A DNA stretch of 11,293 nucleotides from an uncultured Campylobacter sp. (GTDB lineage: Bacteria; Campylobacterota; Campylobacteria; Campylobacterales; Campylobacteraceae): positions 1 through 11,293 of the forward strand of contig NZ_CALIMY010000089.1 in NCBI RefSeq assembly GCF_938045205.1. The letters run 5' to 3'. The position numbers and the translations under genes are program-made. The notes beneath the pieces are model-generated. The model saw only the letters and a list, made by a program, of their open reading frames with translations, searched no databases and had not been told where the DNA came from. Shown one piece after another: positions 6,167 through 11,293 of the stretch. The first letter of the stretch is position 1. Each line of letters opens with the position of its first letter.

Positions 6167-6663
6167 AATTTGTTTCTATAATAATGGGCTCAAAGAGCGA
6201 TTACGAGGTCGTTTACGAGGCGGCTAAAATTTTAAATGAATTCGGCGTAGCGTACGAGATGATCGTTTCTTCGGCGCACCGAAGCCCCGCCCGCACGGCT
6301 AAATACGTCGCGGACGCCGAGAAGAAGGGCGTGCAGGTTTTTATCTGCGCGGCGGGCATGGCGGCGCATCTTGCGGGCGCGGTCGCTGCGAATACGACCA
6401 AGCCGGTGCTAGGCGTCCCACTCGGCGGCAGCGCGCTTAGCGGCGTAGATGCGCTGTATTCGACCGTGCAGATGCCTGCGGGCATCCCCGTCGCGACGCT
6501 TGCGATCGGCAAGGCGGGCGCGAAAAATGCTGCGTATCTGGCGGTGCAAATTTTAGCTCTAAGCGACGAGGTGCTAAGCTCGAAGCTAAAGGCGGATCGC
6601 GCGGCAAAAGCTGAGGCGCTGAAAAAGGACTCCGAGCAGATTGAAGTGCTGCTTGAGAGCTAG
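6163..6663 (+). CDS. purE: N5-carboxyaminoimidazole ribonucleotide mutase, class I PurE
   Basis: The 166-residue protein catalyses the shift of the carboxyl group in N5-CAIR to give CAIR in purine synthesis. Motifs: MGSKSD (8-13), VSSAHRSP (35-42) with catalytic His39, AAGMAAHLAG (63-72), GVPLGGSALSGVDALYS (84-100) and MPAGIPVATLAIGKAGAKNAA. Length and the SAHR loop fit the bacterial octameric class I form, which normally works after PurK; no purK is in the window. The frame is open 8 codons upstream within the U32 gene, but the ATG at 6163 has AAAGGAG 5 bases upstream and matches the family N-terminus. It overlaps the U32 stop by 3 bases. The C-terminal helix (140-166) is Lys/Glu rich. Confidence 0.96.
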   Translation: MKFVSIIMGSKSDYEVVYEAAKILNEFGVAYEMIVSSAHRSPARTAKYVADAEKKGVQVFICAAGMAAHLAGAVAANTTKPVLGVPLGGSALSGVDALYSTVQMPAGIPVATLAIGKAGAKNAAYLAVQILALSDEVLSSKLKADRAAKAEALKKDSEQIEVLLES

Positions 6664-6715
6664 CTCGCAAAGGTGCGGCGGCGCCCAAGCGCGAGCCTGG
6701 CGAATGAAATTTTGG

Positions 6716-6760
6716 CGCTTAAAAAAAGCGTTTAAATTTACGCAGCGCTAAATTTAAACG
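6716..6760. repeat. Adjacent inverted repeats downstream of purE
   Basis: Perfect 12-base arms CGTTTAAATTTA (6729-6740) and TAAATTTAAACG (6749-6760) flank an 8-base GC-rich loop. A small stem CGCTT/AAGCG with loop AAAAA (6716-6730) lies just before. On the plus strand no T-run follows; on the minus strand the large stem is followed by CTTTTTTT, as in an intrinsic terminator, but no minus-strand gene is seen here. It may end purE transcription weakly or block antisense readthrough. Confidence 0.5.
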
Positions 6761-6783
6761 GCGAGTCATAGGTGCCGCGAGGC

Positions 6784-6799
6784 TAAATTTTAAAATTTA
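6784..6799. repeat. Iterated palindrome TAAATTTTAAAATTTA, second 16-base copy
   Basis: It is identical to the 16-mer at 615-630 and lies between purE and the exported protein gene. A partial copy (TTTTAAAATTTAAAA) follows at 6813-6827. Confidence 0.75.
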
Positions 6800-6851
6800 T
6801 ACTTCGTGTGAGTTTTAAAATTTAAAAATCCGAAACCCGCGCGAAATTTTG

Positions 6852-6857
6852 TAAAAT
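6852..6857 (+). promoter_or_regulatory. Probable -10 element of the exported protein gene
   Basis: TAAAAT within TTTTGTAAAATTTG (TG one base before it) lies 22 bases before the ATG at 6880, leaving a leader of roughly 16 bases. The spacing is like that of the U32 promoter. Confidence 0.45.
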
Positions 6858-6879
6858 TTGATCGATTTAAAGGAATGAA

Positions 6880-7500
6880 ATGAAAAAGATCGTCGCTCTG
6901 TCGCTTGCTTTTGTCGCATTTTTAGGCGCAAAAGAGATTAAAAGCAAGGAAGTGTTTTTATCGGACGCCGCCTCCGTGGATAGTTTGAGGCAATTTTTAA
7001 AAGCAAATAAAGAGGAGATCGTAAAGTTAAATTTAAGCTACTGCGCGAACGAAAACAGTTTGAAAATTTTAGAAAAAAATGCGAACGAGCGCAAAGGGGG
7101 CGTGAAATTTAGCGGTATTGCAGAGGACTACAAGCCCTCAAAAGACGTTACTATCGAATATTACGGCGAGCATTTCGATCTGGGCGAGGGCTATGACGAC
7201 GAGGGTAACGCCGCAATCGACGAGGGGCAGATGATCATTAGATATAGCCCGCGCGAGGGTTCGTTTCAAAGCTTGACGCTACAGGTAGGTAGCTCCGAGC
7301 GCGGCAAAAGGTATAAGTGGCGATACTTCTGGGATGAAAAGGCTAGATGCAAGGACGGCGAAGTGCGGCTAGATGGGGCGTTTTACGTTACAGACGGCGA
7401 GTATCCCGCGGCAAGAGATCTCGGCGATAAGGGAGATTTCGATATATTCGCTCTCGATCCGATCGCGAAAAAATACTTCAAGCTGCTGGAGTATAGATAA
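6880..7500 (+). CDS. Exported protein of unknown function
   Basis: I do not recognise a family. The 206-residue protein begins with a clear Sec signal peptide, MKK followed by a hydrophobic stretch (4-15) and a probable cut after FLGA (residue 17), so it should reach the periplasm; there is no lipobox Cys. The mature part has only two Cys (55 and 157), which could form a disulfide. An N-terminal part (25-70) looks helical, rich in Lys, Leu and Asn. The rest (75-206) is rich in Asp, Glu, Gly and aromatics (EYYGEHFDLGEGYDDEGNAA, YKWRYFWDEKARC), as in a beta-rich soluble domain. AAAGGA is well placed before the ATG at 6880. It has its own promoter-like box and sits alone between purE and glyQ. 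In C. jejuni an uncharacterised gene (Cj0703) holds the same place; I cannot tell whether they are homologous. Confidence 0.8.
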   Translation: MKKIVALSLAFVAFLGAKEIKSKEVFLSDAASVDSLRQFLKANKEEIVKLNLSYCANENSLKILEKNANERKGGVKFSGIAEDYKPSKDVTIEYYGEHFDLGEGYDDEGNAAIDEGQMIIRYSPREGSFQSLTLQVGSSERGKRYKWRYFWDEKARCKDGEVRLDGAFYVTDGEYPAARDLGDKGDFDIFALDPIAKKYFKLLEYR

Positions 7501-7633
7501 ATTTGCCGCAACAGGGCTTGCAAAATGAAATTTCGCTTAAATTTCAGCCGAAAATGAGAGATCACCTTGTTTTGAAAAAACGATCTAGTTTCGGCAAATT
7601 CCGACGAGACGGGCGAATGCTCGGCTGAAATTT
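7500..7633 (+). promoter_or_regulatory. Set of competing inverted repeats upstream of glyQ
   Basis: Three pairings are seen. AATTTGCCG (7500-7508) pairs with CGGCAAATT (7592-7600). AAATTTCAGCCGA (7539-7551) pairs exactly with TCGGCTGAAATTT (7621-7633). GCCGAAA (7547-7553) also pairs with TTTCGGC (7589-7595). The last shares bases with both others, so they cannot all form at once. This could be an attenuator-like leader or simply the 3' region of the exported protein gene. AAATTT words are common here, which raises the chance of accidental pairing. Confidence 0.3.
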
Positions 7634-7654
7634 TGAAAAATTTAAGAGCCGCGA

Positions 7655-7675
7655 AGAGCCTCCGAAAGAGGCTTT
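7655..7675 (+). terminator. Possible terminator between the exported protein gene and glyQ
   Basis: AGCCTC (7657-7662) and GAGGCT (7668-7673) pair around loop CGAAA. An outer A-T and a G-T pair extend the stem to 7655-7675. Only three T follow, so it is weak as an intrinsic terminator. Confidence 0.4.
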
Positions 7676-7692
7676 AAAAGGCGTTTGGAAGA

Positions 7693-7698
7693 TAAAAT
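7693..7698 (+). promoter_or_regulatory. Possible -10 element of the glyQ operon
   Basis: TAAAAT within AGATAAAATTT lies 30 bases before the glyQ ATG, downstream of the possible terminator at 7655-7675. It would produce a leader of about 24 bases. Confidence 0.35.
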
Positions 7699-7728
7699 TT
7701 AAATTTACATATCAATAAAAGGATAAAA

Positions 7729-8628
7729 ATGACGTTTTCACAGATTATTTTGACGCTTCAAAACTACTGGCACGAGCAGGGTTGCTTGCTCGTTCAGCCC
7801 TACGATATGCCCGCGGGCGCAGGCACCTATCATCAGGCTACCTTTTTGCGTAGCCTAGGAAGCAAGCCGTGGCGCGCGGCATACGTCGCGCCTTCGCGTC
7901 GCCCCACAGACGGGCGCTACGGCGAAAATCCAAACCGCCTTGGCGCGTATTATCAGTTTCAGGTGATCTTAAAGCCGAGCCCGGATAATATCCAAGAGCT
8001 CTATCTAAAAAGCTTGGAAAAGCTCGGGCTGGATCTTAAAAGCCACGATATCCGCTTCGTAGAGGATAACTGGGAGAGCCCGACGCTGGGAGCTTGGGGG
8101 CTTGGCTGGGAGGTTTGGCTGGATGGCATGGAGGTGACGCAGTTTACCTATTTTCAGCAGGTAGGCGGCATCACGTGCGAGCTAATTAGCGGCGAGATCA
8201 CCTACGGGCTTGAGCGTTTGGCGATGTATCTGCAAAACAAAGACGACGTTTACGACATCGTCTGGGACGATAAGGCGGGGCTCGTGACCTACGGCGACGT
8301 GCATAAAAGGGGTGAGTTCGAGTTTAGCAAATACAACTTCGAGCTTGCGGACACCGCGATGCTTTTTAATCAGTTTGAAAACTGCTTCGGTGAGTGCAAA
8401 AGCATCCTAAAGCACGGCCTGGCGCTTCCCGCGTATGATTACTGCATGCTCGCGGCGCACACGTTCAACGTCCTTGACGCGCGCGGAGCGATCTCGGTCA
8501 CGCAGAGGCAGGATTATATTTTAAAGATCCGCGATCTTGCCAAAAACTGCGCGCTTTGCTACGCAGATCCGCAAAAATATGTCGCCGAGCTGGACACCGC
8601 AAATAAAACAGATAAAAGCGCAAAGTAG
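7729..8628 (+). CDS. glyQ: Glycine--tRNA ligase alpha subunit
   Basis: The 299-residue protein is the class II catalytic alpha chain of the bacterial alpha2beta2 glycyl-tRNA synthetase, which loads glycine onto tRNA. Hallmarks: LQNYWHEQGCLLVQPYDMPAGAGT (10-33), the motif 2-like WRAAYVAPSRRPTDGRYGENPNR (49-71), EDNWESPTLGAWGLGWEVW (112-130) and motif 3 GITCELISGEITYGLERLAMYL (147-168). Full length for the family. AAAGGA precedes the ATG. The beta-subunit gene glyS is not next to it, as I also recall for C. jejuni. The stop codon is part of the ribosome-binding site of the next gene, so this is the head of a four-gene run with the NIF3, FlgZ-like and waaA genes. Confidence 0.97.
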   Translation: MTFSQIILTLQNYWHEQGCLLVQPYDMPAGAGTYHQATFLRSLGSKPWRAAYVAPSRRPTDGRYGENPNRLGAYYQFQVILKPSPDNIQELYLKSLEKLGLDLKSHDIRFVEDNWESPTLGAWGLGWEVWLDGMEVTQFTYFQQVGGITCELISGEITYGLERLAMYLQNKDDVYDIVWDDKAGLVTYGDVHKRGEFEFSKYNFELADTAMLFNQFENCFGECKSILKHGLALPAYDYCMLAAHTFNVLDARGAISVTQRQDYILKIRDLAKNCALCYADPQKYVAELDTANKTDKSAK

Positions 8629-8633
8629 GATTT

Positions 8634-9356
8634 ATGAAAACGGGCGAAATTTATGAAATTTTAAACGCCGCCGCGCCCTTTTGCGACGCAGAGGCGTGGG
8701 ATAATAGCAGGCTTTTGCTCGGAAACTTGGATGATGAAATTTCAAAAATCTATCTAAGCCTCGACGTTACTAGCGAGCTGGTGCGCGAGGCGGAGGCGGG
8801 CTCGCTTTTCGTGGTCCACCACCCGCTGATTTTTAGCCCGCTAAAATCGCTCGATCCGCGGCTTTATCCTGCAAATTTGATCTATGAGATGATCCGCAAA
8901 AACATCTCTCTCATCGCGATGCATACAAACTTTGATAAGCATGTTTTAAATGGATTCGTAGCACGCGAAATTTTAAAATTTGAAATTACGGATGAGCGGG
9001 AATTTTTGGTTTTCATGCGCGCGGATTTGAGCTTTGAGGCTCTGTGTGCGGATATAAAACGCAAGCTTGGCATCGAGCATCTGCGCGCCGTAAAGACGAA
9101 AAATTTTATCCGAAATATCGCGCTTTGCACCGGCAGCGGAAGCGAACTAAATCAAAGCTTGGGCGTGGATTGCTTCATCACGGGCGATATAAAATATCAC
9201 ACGGCGCTTCAAAATTTAGAAAACGGCGTGAGTTTGATCGATATAAATCATTTTGAAAGTGAGCGCTATTTTGGGCGCGCGCTCGCACCTTTCTTGCAAA
9301 AAAGCGAAATTGAAGTTATAATAAGCGAGCAGAAAAATCCATTTACGTATTATTAA
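8634..9356 (+). CDS. NIF3 family dinuclear metal-centre protein (DUF34, YbgI-like)
   Basis: The 240-residue protein has the metal ligands of the NIF3/YbgI family: VHHP (His62, His63), MHTNFD (His97, Asp101) and, near the end, DINHFESE (His206, Glu210). FITGDIKYH (181-189) is also typical. These proteins form hexameric rings with two metal ions per site; a GTP cyclohydrolase-like or metal-handling role has been proposed, but the reaction is unsettled. Length fits the short form without the PII-like insert. The ATG starts 5 bases after the glyQ stop, and the binding site AGGA overlaps that stop (TAGGATTTATG), so translation is probably coupled. C. jejuni has a homologue at the same place. Confidence 0.9.
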   Translation: MKTGEIYEILNAAAPFCDAEAWDNSRLLLGNLDDEISKIYLSLDVTSELVREAEAGSLFVVHHPLIFSPLKSLDPRLYPANLIYEMIRKNISLIAMHTNFDKHVLNGFVAREILKFEITDEREFLVFMRADLSFEALCADIKRKLGIEHLRAVKTKNFIRNIALCTGSGSELNQSLGVDCFITGDIKYHTALQNLENGVSLIDINHFESERYFGRALAPFLQKSEIEVIISEQKNPFTYY

Positions 9357-9365
9357 AGGAAGAAG

Positions 9366-10073
9366 ATGAACAAATATTTAAGCCAATTGGTAGAGCTTTG
9401 CGAATTCGATAAGCAGCTGGACGGATTTAAGCCTAAAATCGAGGCCGCGCAGGAGAAGCTGAGTAAAAAAAGCACTGAAATAAACGGCGCAAAAGAACAG
9501 ATCGAAACTCTAAATGCGGAGATCGCCGAGCTAAAATCTCAAATTTTACAAGCAAACGCGCAGCTTAGCGCCTTTTCGTCCAAGCTAAAAAGCACGGGCA
9601 AAAAAAGCGGCGCGGCAAAAACCGAAAAGGAGATCAAAGCCCTTAGCGTTGAAGAGGACATCGCAAAAGAGCAGCTCGAAGCCACAAACGAGGAGATCGA
9701 AAGGCTAGAAAAGATCGTAGCCGCAAAGGAAGCGCTCGTAAAAGAGCAGAGCGAAAACCAAGAGGCGTTTGAAGCCGAGCTAAAAAGCTTGCAGGAGCAG
9801 GTAAGCGCCGAGATGGGCGAGGTCGAGGTCGCTCGCGGCGCGATCTACGCCAAGCGCGATAAACTAATGCAGGCGATGAATCCAAAAACCGTCTCATTCT
9901 ACGAAAAGATCCGCAAATGGGCGGGCAACACGGCGGTCTCGCCGGTGCGCAAACAGGCCTGCTACGGCTGCTTTATGCGCATAAGCGACAAGACCTATTC
10001 CGCGGTCATTAAAAGCGACGACATCGTAACCTGCCCGTATTGCGGCAGAATTTTATATAAAGAAGCCGAGTGA
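9366..10073 (+). CDS. Zinc-ribbon coiled-coil protein, FlgZ/HP0958-like
   Basis: The 235-residue protein is a long helical hairpin followed by a C4 zinc ribbon. Residues about 5-170 are rich in Lys, Glu, Ala and Leu with heptad character. The C-terminal part KQACYGCF ... VTCPYCGRILY supplies Cys199, Cys202, Cys223 and Cys226. The ends and the SFYEKIRKWAGNT segment (177-189) match, as I recall it, H. pylori HP0958 (FlgZ), a chaperone that stabilises the flagellar sigma factor RpoN and binds flaA mRNA. The middle of the protein is diverged and Ala-rich. Whether this copy serves flagella is uncertain, because one likely host, C. gracilis, is non-motile. AAGGA lies just before the ATG at the preceding stop. 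The end overlaps waaA by 4 bases (GTGA). Confidence 0.85.
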   Translation: MNKYLSQLVELCEFDKQLDGFKPKIEAAQEKLSKKSTEINGAKEQIETLNAEIAELKSQILQANAQLSAFSSKLKSTGKKSGAAKTEKEIKALSVEEDIAKEQLEATNEEIERLEKIVAAKEALVKEQSENQEAFEAELKSLQEQVSAEMGEVEVARGAIYAKRDKLMQAMNPKTVSFYEKIRKWAGNTAVSPVRKQACYGCFMRISDKTYSAVIKSDDIVTCPYCGRILYKEAE

Positions 10074-11293
10074 TCTACACCGCCTTGGCGTTTTTGGCGT
10101 GGCTCGTCGCTGCGCCTTTTATTTTTATCCTAAGCTTTAAAACAAAATACCGCACGAGCTTGAAAGCGCGATTTTTTCTATACAAAAACCCTAAATTTAG
10201 CCCCGCTGCGGTGCACTTTCACGCTTGCAGTCTAGGAGAGGTAAACGCTCTTGCGCCGCTAATTTCTAAATTTGAGAGCGTCGCGCTTAGCACGACCACG
10301 CAGACGGGCTTCGGTGCGGCGCGCTCTCTCACGCCGAACTCTCGCTACCTGCCTTTTGAAAATTGGCTTCCATTTTGGCTTACGGGCAGCCGCGTGCTGG
10401 TGATCTTTGAGGCCGAGCTGTGGCTAAATTTGATCCGTTCCGCTAAATCGCGCGGAAGCTACGTGATCCTGCTAAACGCGCGCATAAGCGATCGCTCGTA
10501 CGCGAGCTATCTGCACTTTAAGTTTTATTATCGAAAAGCGTTTGAAAATATCGATCTGGTGCTTGCGCAAAGTGAGCTTGATGCGGCGCGGTTGAGGGAG
10601 CTCGGCGCAAAAAATATAAAGGTCGCGGGCAATGTGAAAAGCGCGAATATCGCCGTTGCGACGAAGGACTATTCCGCCGCGTCCGCAAATAGCTTTGTGC
10701 TTATGATCTCAAACACTCACGAGGGCGAAGAGGAGCTTATTTTATCAAATTTAAACGATTTTATAAAATTTTGCAGCTCGCAAAGTGCGCCCGAAAAATA
10801 CTCGCGCGCAGCGGGTACCCGCGGCGATAGAAGCTTGCCTGGGGCCGAGCTTCGCGATGAGCAGGGCTCGACCGAGCCGGTAAATTTAAACGTAACTTCT
10901 TTGGATGCGGTGACTTCAAGCGACGCTTCGTTCGCCGTGCCGAATATGGCGCCTTTAAACGGCGTGTCTTTAAATTCTGTCGCACGGAATTCGGCGCCTG
11001 CGATCGCCGCGCCACAAAGGCTAAAAATTATCCTTGCGCCGAGACATCCTGAGCGCTTCGAAAAGGTATGTGAAATTTGCAAGGCTTGGGCGCGCGAGCA
11101 CGGGCTTAGCTTCGAGCGATCTAGCGACGGCGCGGGGCTTCGGAGCGATTTCATCTTGCTCGATGCCTTCGGGGAGCTAGCGAACTTTTATAAAATTTCA
11201 AACGCCGTGATCTTGGGCGGTAGCTTTTTGCCAAAGATCGGCGGACACAGCCCGATCGAGGCGGCAAGCTTCGGCGTACCGATCATCAGCGGG
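10070..11293 (+). CDS. waaA: 3-deoxy-D-manno-octulosonic acid (Kdo) transferase, partial at 3' end
   Basis: The 408 visible residues have one N-terminal membrane helix (about 2-22), then the GT-B fold glycosyltransferase that adds Kdo to lipid A on the inner membrane. Motifs: HFHACSLGEVNAL (49-61) with the catalytic-type Glu57, FEAELWLNLI (113-122), NARISDRS (136-143), VAGNVKSAN (185-193), SNTHEGEEE (214-222), APRHPERF (323-330), DAFGEL (365-370) and GGSFLPKIGGHSPIEAASFGVP (383-404). It starts with GTG at 10070 inside the stop of the FlgZ-like gene; no better start is seen and the helix begins at once. Between EGEEE and APRHPERF, where other WaaA proteins have about 20 residues, there are about 100: an in-frame insertion (see separate entry). 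The frame stays open to the window edge, so this is not an obvious pseudogene. Confidence 0.93.
   Translation, partial: MIYTALAFLAWLVAAPFIFILSFKTKYRTSLKARFFLYKNPKFSPAAVHFHACSLGEVNALAPLISKFESVALSTTTQTGFGAARSLTPNSRYLPFENWLPFWLTGSRVLVIFEAELWLNLIRSAKSRGSYVILLNARISDRSYASYLHFKFYYRKAFENIDLVLAQSELDAARLRELGAKNIKVAGNVKSANIAVATKDYSAASANSFVLMISNTHEGEEELILSNLNDFIKFCSSQSAPEKYSRAAGTRGDRSLPGAELRDEQGSTEPVNLNVTSLDAVTSSDASFAVPNMAPLNGVSLNSVARNSAPAIAAPQRLKIILAPRHPERFEKVCEICKAWAREHGLSFERSSDGAGLRSDFILLDAFGELANFYKISNAVILGGSFLPKIGGHSPIEAASFGVPIISG
10772..11008 (+). other. In-frame low-complexity insertion in waaA
   Basis: Codons about 235-313 add roughly 75-80 residues rich in Ser, Ala, Asn, Val, Pro and Gly in the C-terminal domain, between the HEGEEE motif and the APRHPERF strand. 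There are degenerate repeats: LNVTSLDAV (10886-10912) and LNGVSLNSV (10955-10981), the latter within a 15-base period PLNGV, SLNSV, ARNSA. The same 15-base period read on the minus strand resembles pentapeptide repeats (see findings). Boundaries are estimates. Confidence 0.6.

Noticed and set aside
6437..6688. Minus-strand open frame over the purE 3' end
   Set aside because: Low-complexity Ala/Arg/Pro translation antisense to PurE, with no start signals.
7501..7728. T-box riboswitch before glyQ
   Set aside because: No T-box sequence or specifier stem could be found, and T-boxes are not expected in Campylobacterota.
10717..11154. Open frame of 145 codons on the minus strand within waaA
   Set aside because: It lies fully inside the conserved waaA frame with no ribosome-binding site, and most of it is the complement of conserved WaaA motifs. 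I keep only the pentapeptide-like part as an observation about origin.

Overview
The window looks like a chromosomal segment of a Campylobacter species (Campylobacterota). Gene order from glnA through a U32 protein, purE, a small exported protein, glyQ, a NIF3 protein and a zinc-ribbon coiled-coil protein to waaA matches, as I remember it, the Cj0699-Cj0707 block of C. jejuni. The base composition is unusual for the genus: GCG-rich coding DNA studded with AAATTT-type words. This points to one of the GC-richer oral species. C. gracilis is my best guess, but the window cannot prove it.

Left half, minus strand (1-4832): a partial GNAT acetyltransferase running off the edge, a YciI-family protein, a short ComEC-type DNA-uptake channel, glutamine synthetase (glnA) and a PHP-domain phosphatase of the HisJ family. 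A 65-base divergent promoter region (4833-4897) separates this from the right half.

Right half, plus strand (4898-11293): a U32 protein (probable tRNA hydroxylase TrhP) overlapping purE, a small exported protein of unknown function, then a tight run of glyQ, a NIF3 family protein, an FlgZ/HP0958-like zinc-ribbon protein and waaA (Kdo transferase), which runs off the right edge. The last four are spaced by 5 or 9 bases or overlap by 4, so they are probably one operon. Functions are mostly housekeeping: nitrogen assimilation, purine synthesis, tRNA charging and modification, and lipid A-core assembly.

No phage, insertion sequence, CRISPR array or RNA gene was seen, and no gene-free stretch exceeds 300 bases. 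The unusual signals are: (1) two conserved enzymes, the GNAT protein and WaaA, each carry an in-frame low-complexity insertion of about 60-80 residues at a loop; (2) the palindrome AAATTTTAAAATTT occurs exactly six times in 11.3 kb, inside and between genes; (3) GlnA has Phe in place of the adenylylated Tyr; (4) the slot next to glnA where C. jejuni carries cheZ holds a PHP phosphatase, while an FlgZ-like protein is kept; (5) hairpins or alternative stems lie in the glnA and glyQ leaders. I found no convincing new multi-gene system.
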